Positions 53,101 to 64,000 of a stretch of DNA of 64,000 bases are shown in pieces. The notes below the pieces were generated by a model that worked only from the letters and a program-made list of their open reading frames with translations, ran no database searches and was not told where the DNA came from. A program made the translations under genes and the position numbers. Source of the DNA: Archilochus colubris (lineage: Eukaryota; Chordata; Aves; Apodiformes; Trochilidae). The stretch lies in contig CM041097.1 in assembly GCA_023079485.1 (NCBI GenBank), positions 20,815,158 through 20,879,157 of the forward strand. Direction: 5' to 3'. Numbering within the stretch: the stretch's first letter is position 1; each line of letters begins with the position of its first letter.

Positions 53101-56100
53101 CACAGTGGCAGGGATATCAGAGAAAACAAAATTCCTTGGCAGACTAAGGACAGCAGCAACGCTCAGGATGAGCTGCAGGGCTGCTAATCCATCCGGGAGA
53201 GGGAACATCTGTAATCGGAGGATTTGGGGATTTGGCTTTTGTAAATATTTGCAAACCAATTAGCTGATATCCCAGGTGATGCCTGCTTGTTATTCTCAGG
53301 CTGCACGTGTGCCACATGAGCATTGTCCTCAGGAGGTGTCCTCAGCCCCTCTGAGCAGGACCAGCAGCACCCCAGGCTGACAGCACAGCCCGTGTCCTCA
53401 GGACCTGCTCACACAGGTACCACGAGGAGCTGGGGCTCAGGGACATTTCTGCTGAACTTCTGAAAGCGTGGGCCTGCAGAGATCCTGCAATGTGTGTGAT
53501 CACCACCACAGCCAGACAGGCTCTTGGGCCCTGAGGGAGTTCTGCATTTGGGCTGGAACTGATACTGGTGTGCCAGTGACAGAGTGATGTGAAGGCACCT
53601 CCCCAAACCTTCAGGAAAGTGTTGTTTGGGCTGATGTTGACATCTTGGCCAGCAGATCAGGGTAAGCCTCATTTTTTCCTCTCTTAGGCTGTTCACTTCA
53701 TCCATTCTCCAGCGAGGACAATGCTGGCAGCCATGCACAGAGCTGGAGAGTGACTGCACACACCAAATAGCATACCTCTGACAACAGGGATGATGCAGTG
53801 CTTTACAAAGAACAAAATTATTTGGGACAAACCATGGCCAATTTGAGTACTCACATTAGAAGTAACATGCTTACATAGAGAGGTCAAGATGAAGACCTCA
53901 GCTCATTATCAACATGCCACTACTTCAACCAGTCCCACCCTCAGCTTACTGAGGATACTTTCCATCTGGTCTCATTTTTAAACTATAACAATTAAAGTCT
54001 AGATGAATGCAATTTTATCAGTGGTATTCCTTATTACCATTATTACTCACTTACTCTTTCTGTCCGCATACAGTTCACATCCTCTCCTGGGCATGAGGAT
54101 CCCTGAATCTCAGGAATTTACAAATACCATGTTGAAATCCCAGCCCCAGCTGAGACAGTGGCAAAACTCCCACCAGCTTCAGTGGAGCTAGGATTTCATC
54201 CTTTGGCAGTACACAGAATAAGTGAGACAATCCTGTTCTCCAGCAGTTATTTTGCAAGTTTCCCTCTCTTCCAGTAACCCCTGGCTTCAATACGTCTTCC
54301 CTCAAATGCTGATAAAGGCCAAGCTCCTTAACTGGTGTTGACTACAGTGGAAACCAACACCAGCAGTACAGTGCTGGTTAGGGATGTCCTGCTACTCCAG
54401 AAATTTATTTCTTCAGGAACAGCATCTTTAAAAAAAAAAAAAAAAGTCTGGACCCCCCAGCTGAGGCTTTGGGTACAGCTCTGGAGATGCTGAGCTGTCT
54501 GTCCAGCAGAACATCGTGGTGGGCTGACCTTCCAACCAGGCAGCCTAGGACAGGCATTCCTCTGACATATGTTCCACCCCACTGATTTGTGACAAGTGAG
54601 AAAATATGCTTGGCAACAAAAGCTGTTGTTTGCCTCACAACTGGGACTAGACCCAATAGTTTATTGCAAATATAGCATGGCAAGTTGGACTCAGAGGGGA
54701 ATCCAATTCTTCTACAAATATGGAATACACTGAGAAGCCCATTTGACTCCCAGTTTCTTTTATGTCCCTCTTTGGACTATTCACGTGCTGTCTTCATTAA
54801 AAGCTCAGCCCTCCTCACCACAGAATCACCTCTCATCTGTTCCAAGTGCTTTGTCATCCTGTTTTTCAGTGGTTTCATGTTTAGCCTGGATTCAATAGGG
54901 AAGTGTCCAGTGGGCCATGACACCAGCATGGTGCTCTTCACCCACCCATCTCACACGGTCCAACAGCAGCAAAGGGCATCGAGGGATGTGCTGCCACAGG
55001 AGCATCCCCCTCACCACGGGTGAACTCAGGTCCCAGCAGTGACACAGCTCAGCTACAACAGCCAAGGAGCCCCAAGGACCACAGACTGGGGCATCCCAAA
55101 GGAGAGCTGACAGCTGTGCTTCCTCCTTCCTGCCATGCAGATCCCCTGAACATCAGCCCCAGGGTCTCTTGGGGTAGGGAACGTCTGTGAAGGAACAAAC
55201 AGCCCAAAGCAGGCAAACAAGCCTCCTCCTTCCCTTACATGTCATTAGTAATAACTCTGTCTAGGAAAAGACAAGAGATTTGGCTCTTAGTAGAATGAAG
55301 AATAAGACAAGGCTTTTATCTGAAACTAGAATGAATTTAAAGAGGAAAAAAAACCCCAATTCTTTCTGAAAACAACTCATGTGGAATTGGCTTTTTTCAT
55401 AAGGCTTTTTCATGCCTGTCTTTAATCCCAAGCCTGCTGGAAAGTACCAGGAGCCAGCCCCAAGCCAAAGGCACCTCCACCAAACAGCTCCAGCTTGTAC
55501 CCACACTGAGCCCTTCCACCCTGAGTCCCCAGCCTGCCAGGTAACCTCTTACTGTGTGACCGCTGGAAAAGGAAGTGAAAGCATGAGACCAGAGCTTGAT
55601 CTGAGCAATTTATTCCCTCCTGGGAAACCCCCACCCTGCAGGGAGCCCGAGACAGCAGGGGTGTCCCCAGGCAGGAAGATGGGGTTTGGAGCCCTGGGAG
55701 CAGCTACGGGCAGCACAGGATAGGAAAATAACACCACTGTTTTTCCACACCTTTCATTCTTTTTAAATAGACCATGGACAAGTCACCCTACAACACCCAG
55801 CACTCTTTTCTCAGGAAACCACAGCAACAAGTGCAACAGGTTAGGCCAGATTTAAGAAAACACTGGGAATTAATTATTTTTTCCCACTGATACTCAAAAT
55901 GCAAGTGAAAAAGTCATAACGTTGCAAAAAGAAACCAAGTAATGTTTTGCTTCTACACCTCAAGAACACAAATTAGAAAGGCATCCTTCACAAGCAAAGC
56001 AGATGTAGCAGTAGAACAAACCTGATCAAAAATAGGTTATGACCTTGTGATACTCTTTGGTTAGAGCTAGCACAGTTGTTTCTATTTTACTGTTCACCAG

Positions 56101-58105
56101 CACTTCAGAGAGGGGAATTCCATCTCACTAGAAACGATACACCACACTTCATCTGCCTTTCTAGGTCATGAAATAGCTTCCTAGACAACAAAGGAGCCTA
56201 CTCCCACTACATAATTTGAGACAAAATGCAACTGCTGCGAGTGCAGAGCTCCCACCCTCGGGGACTGTACGTGCACAGGGTTTGTCTCACCCGGGCACCT
56301 GCAGCATCTGTAATCAAAATCATCACTGGCTTTTACATGTCAGTGGTGCAGTGAACAAAAGGGAAAAAACCCACAGCCCGGATGCAATGACAGCTCTACT
56401 CTGACCTATACAGTGAATATTTCATGGCATCAAACTTTTCCCCACGAGTCCTCTCAGATCAAGTTAGTCCTGGTTTAAGTAGATACCACACCTCCGAGAG
56501 CACCAGATTTGTTGTATGACTTATGCCATGTCCACTTCCTATGGTCAAAAAGTTTTGTGGCATGAGCTCATGGGAACATCTCCAACATCTCCATCAGCCT
56601 CTCCTCCCCATCACAGACAGCACTACCAGCAGCAGCAGCAAGATGGATGCTTCTCTTCAGCCCTGCCTGGAACACACTGCAGATGCTCAGCTCACATGTA
56701 CCCGGGGAGATCCTCCTTGCTCAAGCCACGGAGCACCTTTTATGCATCTCCTTTTATGAAGAGAGCAATGAAGACCAGGGACTAGACTCTCAGTGCCTGG
56801 GAACAAAGATCAAAGCTGAGGTGGCAACAACGAAGTCTTGAAATAAATAAAAATAAGCTGGGCAAGCAGTGGAGAGCAAATGAGCCAAGGCTCTCCTGCC
56901 AAGAGCCACGGAGTCAGCAGACCCTGCACATTGGCTCCATGTGCTCCCCTTCCCTCTCCTCCTGAGCTGCTTCAGCTGCCGAGGTGCTGCTGTTTGTCAT
57001 AAGCTTTTGCAATCCAAAACTACAGAAGACACAGGCAGAGAATTTCCCTTACAAGCTGCCTCGGGATGCAGATCTGGCCCATGAAGAGCACAGCCCAGCA
57101 GTGGGGAGGAGTGGTTTGGGTGAAGCAAAGCCCCCAGCTTTCCCCCGTTTGCAGGCAGCATTGCCAAGCCTAGCCAGCTCTGACCTGCTAGGACAGGAAA
57201 GGGGAAAAAAGAAAAAAAAGCAAACCAAAACAATATTTATTCTTAACTCCCCTCAAAACCAAAACTTTCCACATATAGACTGACAACAAACATAATGGTG
57301 TGTTGCAATTATGTTCAGTTTAAAAACAGAAACAGAACTGGAAGCCACACAGATAGAGGTGCCAGATGGAAAGCAGGATCCTGTCCAGCAGAGCCAGTGG
57401 GCAGGACAGGACACAAGGGACATCCCTGCCATGGGGCACAGCATCCCTGTGCTGTGGGAACACCAACAGCAACAGAGCAGCAGCCACCTCCCCGGGGCTC
57501 TGGGCATGGAGCAAGGGGGTGCCAGGGGGTGCTGGGGGCTGTCCTTTCTGAGAGCAAGGAGATGGGAAAACCCTCCAGGAGAAAGGTCCCACTGAGAGGA
57601 GAAAGGCTGCCATGCCATGGAAGCACAACGGAGGGCAGACAGGTGCCAGGAGCAGGATGTCTCATGCTACCTGGCTGCTGTGTTTGTGACAGACAAAAAG
57701 CTCTTCTGATACTGTGTACTGACTGTAACAATTAGGTCTTAAAAAAAAAATAAAAAGCTGAACCTCAGAGTCAAAATACCTTTTCTAATTAAAAAATATT
57801 AAAAATTCAAGCAAGGACAAACACCCCAATAAATCCCTAAGCAAAACTGGTCCTTCAGTATTGCAAATTTTTCCATGGGGCGTCAGCAGCTCTCCACTCT
57901 GCCTCAGTGCCAACCCCTAATCCATTCAAGGTGCTGATGACTACACTGTTCTCTAAAGAGCTTGGCAAGATGTTCAGCATTATTAGAGAAGACAGGAAAA
58001 ACAGTTCAGAACTTAGTCATTTAATGTCCCTTCTTCCAATAACTGAGGAAACACCCCAGCCCCATCAAGATAACCACAGACCCTTCTGTCAGAAGATGAT
58101 GACAC

Positions 58106-58120
58106 AGGAAGGAAGGAAGG
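58106..58120. repeat. short GGAA repeat
   Basis: Just under four GGAA units, a microsatellite seed. Confidence 0.8.
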
Positions 58121-61100
58121 ACTGAAGGGAGAAATGGGTGAACCCAAACCTGCCATGAGAAACATCTGGGGGTGTTAAGAACTGCTTTGAGAGACACACA
58201 GTTTTTGCCAGTCCCTCAAGAAATGAACCATTTTTGTCCTGCCTCCAGGAAGGACCCATCACTCACAGCTTTGTCCTGAAGCAATCCCAGGTTAGCACTG
58301 ATGTGGAGGCCCAGGTAAAGCTGGACAATGACTTCACACAAAATGCAGGAGTTGTGGATCCCACCATCCTGACTCCTCCCCGCTGAGGTGTCTTTGGCAC
58401 AGAGCTGTGGTGCTCCGGTAACCCTCACAGATGATGCTTCCATTCCCCTGCCCCAGTCACTTGCTGGGAAATGTGAACTTGCAGCTGAGGAGCAGCCTGC
58501 AGCACTCACCACTTAAATGGAGTCTGGAAAAACACAGAACAGTCCACCCTGAACCAGTTACTCCAGGAATACTCCAGTGCTGCTGAAGGTAGAACCCAGC
58601 CCAAGGGAATGGCAGTAACAACACCTCAAACCAGCCCCTTAAAATACACCTCATTTTCACACTGCCCCTGAGTGGTGTGGAACACACAGCAGTGGAGATG
58701 TGACTGGTTTCATGGGAATGGGCAATGGCAAGAGGGAACTGGGCAAGCAGTAAAACCATCCCTGGTGTGCAGAGGCTGGAGAAAACCTGGGGGTCCGTGG
58801 GGATGGAGCTCTGTTGGGAGCCATGCCCTGGCAGCTCAGGTGGCCAGGAGGCACCCCCAGCCAGCCCCGGGGAGCCTGCTCCAGCCAAACCCAACATCTG
58901 CACCAACAGAGGGGAACCTGTTTCCAGAGTGGTTTTCCAGCAGAGCTTTTGACTCTTCAGGCCATCTCACCACAGTCTCTGAGCTAGCTTCCCCAGAGCC
59001 AGCCTGGGCTAACTCCTGGCACTCAGTGCAGGGTCTGTTTTATTTCACTCTGTACCACAAAGATGAGGCAAATTAACCCAAAGTGGTTCTGTTCCCTTCC
59101 TCTCTCCAGGAGAGAGAAGCATATGTGCAGCCAGAGGCCCTGCAGCAGGTATTTATTTACCCTTGTCCTTCTCAGAGAGCTGGAGATGGGGCTGACCCTC
59201 ACTTTCAAGCTGTGGTTTACCACGAGTTGCCGCTGGGACCAGACAAGCTTTGGGGGCTAAATTTAGGCAGCAGAAAAATGCATATTTTCATGTTTTCTCC
59301 TGCTTGGTGAGGAGAGCAGCCAGCAGCAGGATCAGCATTCCTCAGAGAGCAGAAGCAGAGCAGGTTCCAGGCAGACACTGCTCCACTCCCAGGCAGGCAG
59401 CAGATGCAGAGCTGAACACAGCCATGAAAAGCTGCAACAAATGAGCAAATGAGTTAGAAAAGCAATTCCAGAGTCCAGAATGTGGACAATGGATCAAAGA
59501 GAAACCACGGGCACCACCAGAAGCGGTATAACAAGGGAACAGGCACAGAAAACGTAACCACATTGTGTTTGCTGTTGACTTTCCCTTCAGCCACTCTTGT
59601 CTGTACAAAAAGCTGCTGTCAAACATCAAAACCTGCGCTGCCTTTCTTCTGTGCTAGCAGCACAGTCACCTCTGATTAAAACTGAAACAAGAGTTGGCAT
59701 AATTAAACTGAAATTCTAGCATCACCCCTTTGCTTGCAGTCACTTACAGTTGCAGCTAACTCGTTTGTGTTTTCCCATGAGAATTTAAAAGAATAAATTT
59801 TCTCTTTACAGAGCCTTCCACAGGATCTTTTAAGAAACCATAAAATGAAAAACCTGCAGGCAAATGGGAAAACCAGCAGAGCCAGGTATGCCAGAAGAGG
59901 AGTATTTGTGGCAGCTTTTATTGCACCCTGTTCTGTCCTACCCCAGCCTTCAGAGTGAAAAAAAACCCACAGGAAAACTGTCCCCAAGACAAGGCTACCA
60001 GGCACTGCATCTCCCGGGTCCCCAGGAGGCTGGGACTGCTCTGTGGAGGCCAGAACCAGGTCCACATCCCCAGACAGGAAGCAGCTTTGGGAAAAATAAG
60101 TAGGATATGTAATGTTTGTCAGGCTGCCAAGTTTGACTGGTACCTCAGTACTATGTTTTTATACCTTTTTATAAAGATAATAATACAGCTTGTATCTCAC
60201 CTTTCTATTTTTCTGTTTCTTTGATTTCTAAAGAGTTTACATTCCACATTAACAGCTTCAAAAGGGCCACATAAATCTTGGTACAATGTCAGTAAGCCTT
60301 AAAAGCTTATTTTGCTGTATTTCAAACAGAGTTGTCTGCAGGGAAGTCAGGAAGCAAATAAACAAAAACTCAGGCTTTTTCATTTAAAAAAAAAAAACCA
60401 ACAGTTTTCACAAGATTCACTGCAGAACTTAAAAATGAACACAAGGACCTCAAACCCTGACAGCAAATCTAAGAGATGAAGGTGGGAGCTCAAAAGAGAA
60501 CACTCAAGTACTTTAGGGTTTTGTCTTAAGAAAAAAAGAGGAAGAACATAAACACTATCTTCCCTGAAAGTAGAGATAAGCAGTATTTAAGAAAAAGAAA
60601 CAGATCTGCATTGCAAAGCTAAAAAAAATGTAAGCAAGCATGGATACTCCGGATGAACTTCGTAAGGTCTCCATGAGCATACAGCCTCACTCAAAAAAGC
60701 AGATTTCTTTCTTTTGGAGCATCTCCCAAGGGAAGAGGAAGACCAAATTCACATAAAACTGGCAGGTACTATCTGCCATCACTATTTGTAACAATCCTTG
60801 CTCATCACCAGTGACTTAAGCCATGAAAAATTCTGGTTCCCAGATTGTCCCCAACTTCTCCCACAGTTCTGCTACCACTGCAGCCACTGCGGGGACTGCC
60901 CAGCTCCAACAGCATCACTGGCCACAACATCCACAAAGAGACACTCAAAATAGTACAGCATGGAAACAGACAGGAAACTCCCTTCCCTACTTTTCCCATT
61001 TTCAACGCCCAACTCGTATCTCAACAAAAAATAAAGATACTCCTCAGAAGAAGGAGCAGTCTCTGGCAGCCCAGAGGGGCCACGTTCTACACAAAACTCT

Positions 61101-62810
61101 GATACCATCAGTTTTGCAACTGAGGGTTACAGCAAAAAGGAAGATCCAAACGGTGCAATTGCATAAAAGAAATTGCTCAATGAGAGTCACCTAAGAGGAA
61201 GAAGAGACAGCTGCTCTCAGAATGAAGCACTGATGAGCAGCCACTCACCCCAGCACAGCAGAAGACTCATCCACTGATCCTACATCCCTCCCAAGTCTTT
61301 CCAAACCCACTTGCATGCAGGGCTGGCTGTGCCTGGTCACAGAGCTGTCCTGAGATTCACTTTGGGAAGAAGTGACAAGGAGAGAGGACCCCGCTGACCC
61401 GACCATCAACCTTCTCTTCCAAGATTCTGTGAGGGTTGGGTACCCAGCCCTAAGGAGAAATCCCTGAAGACCACAGCAAAAGTTGTTCCCTTCTGTGTTA
61501 AGGACAGCCAGACCTGCAGTGCTCAGTGTGTGCTTGTGCAGCAGCAGCCCCAGGACCCTCTGAGCCACAATGAAGTTACACACAGGCTGACCTCTCCACA
61601 GCTTTCTCCACTTTTCTCTGACTGGGAAATAAATGTCATTTACTCCCTGATAAACCCTGCTGCCTGGGCTACACTGCCACGTATTGATTACGCTGATACA
61701 CTGGCAGGAGTGATTTATGGGACTCAAGGTGGAATGAGCCCAAGGAAATACTGAGCAACACCAGACTCTGGGACAGTTTGGTTGGGGTTTTGCTTATCTA
61801 TCTTGTTCTTAAACAAGCTGCACTTCTACCAGGCCGATGATCCAGCTCTGGGGGAAGAGAGCCATTCCAAGTCTCCAGCATCCAAACACTCCTGAAATCC
61901 TCTGCTGCTCAGCTCTGCTGAGGGACTTCCATCCCCACCAGCACCTTGTGCACCACATTGAGGAGCTGTGCCCAGCAACTGCTTCTGAAGCTGGAAACTG
62001 CTGAGAAAGAGGGAAAGTAAAGCAGCTGGCTTCACTGGGCTGGGTCCTCCTCTGTTCTTTGTTAGGAATACAAGAAAGAAGCAAGAAATCCAAAAGAACT
62101 GGTTAAAGCATTAAAAAGAGAGAGCCCAACCGATCTGTTGTTGTGTTTGTTCAGGATTTCAGAAGAACAAAAGGAAGCCTCACAAAAACAGATGGTGGTT
62201 TTTCCCCCCAGAGCAAACAGATCCTGGGGCTGCCCTCCTGGCACAGGCTGCATCAGCTCTGGGGCTGTATCTGCTGCTGCCTCCAGCAGGAACCAGGGCA
62301 TTGTCTGTGGGACCAAACTGAGAAAGTCTTTAATATGCTGACTGCCCCTCCATGACATAAGGGAACGCTGTGTTTTGGGGCTATTAAGATGCAAAGGAGA
62401 ATGTATTCAAACTGGGAGAAAGAAAGAGCTGTGCAAGAATGTGAATCATGCCCTGAGTCACTGAGATGGAATAAAGGAGAAGATCATTAAATGGTTCAGT
62501 CCAGCACCTCACATTCCTTAATCCAGACATGGAAAGATTTCACAGATCATTAAGAGACAGGAGCTTTACAGTCAGTTACTAGAGTCAGCCTGGGCTATCT
62601 GTGTAGGTACAAGCTACACGACTTCTTATACAGCACTAACAGGATAAAGTATAATACACAGAAGTCAATCAGATTATCCAGCAGCATCTTTTGGCCTGAA
62701 AAATCTGTGCATTTGTGGATACAGTGAACTAATTATCTTCCAGGCTAAGACTTTACATCTCTACATGCATAAAAAATATAGAATAATTCCTTAAGGACCT
62801 TTTCATCTAA

Positions 62811-62905
62811 CATCTCAAAGCATTCTATAAATTATAATTGTGTAAGCCTCAATCTCTGAAGAAGCAGGAAGGACAACAATGCTAATTTTACAGACAGTTT
62901 AAAGA
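62811..62905 (+). mobile_element. possible MIR-like SINE remnant
   Basis: AAAGCATTCTATAAATTATA, GTAAGCCTCA, and AATGCTAATTTTACAGACAG parallel the MIR core (GCRCTTTACAAATATTAA, TTAATCCTCA, ATTATCCCCATTTTACAGA). Strongly diverged. Confidence 0.35.
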
Positions 62906-64000
62906 AGTTTTTCCTCAGACTTCTCTGCCACTATTCTGTCCCCCACCGTGCCATTCTCTACTGGAAATGAGTTTGAACTTTGCTCTAAGGCCAAGCTGCT
63001 TACAATCTGTGAAGGACACAGAAAATAACAAGAATTGGAGAACAGTAGGCTCAAAGTGAGAGGCCTGTAGAAAGAGGCACTTCTGACAACAGCACTTGTC
63101 CAATTTCTTGTATTTGCTTGATCTAACATCCCTAAAAATATCCTGGGTGAAGGCTCCCTAGAGACTACACCCACCACGGATGTGCAGAGCATCTCCAGCA
63201 GGGTCCCTCGGGTCCTGCCTAGAGCCATGGAGAGACCTCCATCCCAACCACCCCAGGTGACTGCCACATCACCTCTTCTGCTGCCCCCACCACAGCAACA
63301 CTGCCTGGTCCCAAAGTCAGACCAGAAGAAGACAATCCTGGCTGAGGAAGCCTTGTGAGGTCCCATGAGTGGAGGCCCAAGGGAGGACATGCCAGGGAGC
63401 TGGGCTCTGCTGGGGCATCCTCAGGGCAGCACAGCTCCTACAGCCACAGTGTCTGTGCCCTGGCAGGGTGAGCAGAGACAGAGCCAGGACCAGAACCTCT
63501 GCTTTGGGCAGAGGGGAGCAGGGCCAAGGCCAGGCCAGGCAGACATCATGCCCCTCTGCAGGGATGCCCAGGCTGCCCACACACCCACCATTTGCTGAGG
63601 GGCAGGCAGCTTGGCAGGGCAGCAGCTGCTGTCACTCTCTGGGGCAGAGGCTGATGATTGTGAAAGAAAAACAGTCACAGACAATGGCCTCAAAGCTGTG
63701 CAAGAGGAGGAGAGCCCTGCAGCACACAGGCAGCAAGCTGTGCTCCAGCCATGCTGCTCTGTGGGGATGGGACCATCCCCAGCAGAGTACAGGGGCTGCA
63801 GGAGAGGGAAATCAATCCAGGGAAACTCAACATGCAAACCATGTCAGAGGGAAGGTTTGGGCAACCTTGAAGTGTCAAGAAGCCTGAGAAGGGCTGCTCA
63901 GGAGAAGGCTGTCAGACCACATAACCAACCCCCAGAGCACTCCAGGTTCCTGCTAGGAGACATTCTTGGGAAGATGACACATCCATCCCACCTACTTGCC

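Larger units (their letters stand above)
49647..64000 (-). other. SRGAP3 intron 1 (3' part)
   Basis: 14.35 kb reaching the right edge without the expected first exon (MSSQTKFKK-type start), so intron 1 continues beyond the window. It contains a 14-bp tandem duplication (50127-50154), an inverted RUNX-like site (59211-59223), a GGAA repeat (58106-58120), a T/A-rich conserved-looking stretch (about 60100-60330) and a possible MIR-like remnant (62811-62905). No embedded gene was recognised; open frames up to about 190 codons are motif-free. Confidence 0.85.

Noticed and set aside
53041..53280. Repeated AACAAAATT words and a TAAATATTTGCAAA forkhead-like site in intron 1
   Set aside because: Words are short and common in AT-rich DNA; nothing beyond chance could be argued by eye.
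49647..64000. SRGAP3 exon 1 or an embedded gene in intron 1
   Set aside because: No frame encodes the expected MSSQTKFKK start, and no other domain or RNA gene was recognised.

Overview
The window is vertebrate nuclear DNA, almost certainly from a bird. CR1 LINE 3' ends (2634-2905, 11911-11971, 34005-34183) sit in an otherwise repeat-poor, compact intron landscape. There is no prokaryotic gene organisation, and coding sequence occurs as short exons with GT/AG boundaries.

One gene dominates. Twenty-one exons on the minus strand, 49646 down to 7578, join with conserved reading phase into about 1,078 residues of SRGAP3 (srGAP3, also WRP or MEGAP), the SLIT-ROBO Rho GTPase-activating protein 3. 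Exons 2-9 encode the F-BAR region and its coiled-coil extension. Exons 10-12, including a 28-bp microexon, encode the linker. Exons 12/13-17 encode the RhoGAP domain, with its arginine finger in exon 14. Exons 18-19 give the acidic linker and SH3 domain, and exons 20-22 the Ser/Pro-rich tail ending in the family's typical C-terminus. Exon 1 (about 22 residues by comparison with mammalian SRGAP3) lies beyond the right edge, so 49647-64000 is part of intron 1. Residue numbers below assume that exon 1 and give a full length of about 1,100 residues.

Layout: 1-3819 is intergenic, downstream of SRGAP3. It holds a long inverted repeat (1306-1419), a CpG island (about 2060-2620) with a CTCF-like motif, and a CR1 3' end. 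About 3820-7577 is the SRGAP3 3' UTR, with several poly(A) signals, A-rich tracts (on the transcribed strand), a 3-copy minisatellite and a miR-101-type 8-mer. 7578-49646 holds exons and introns. 49647-64000 is intronic with no recognised exon. Intron 3 contains a decayed CR1 reverse-transcriptase fragment, and introns 1 and 6 contain ancient MIR-like SINE pieces.

No second protein-coding gene was recognised. In mammals RAD18 lies on the 3' side of SRGAP3, but no RAD18 exon could be found here. No CRISPR array, tRNA or rRNA gene was found. The most unusual non-coding signals are the 114-nt hairpin near 1.3 kb, the microexon whose skipping would leave an F-BAR-only protein, and palindromic transcription-factor-like sites in AT-rich intron stretches. 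Repeat, motif and conservation statements are from reading alone, with no database search.
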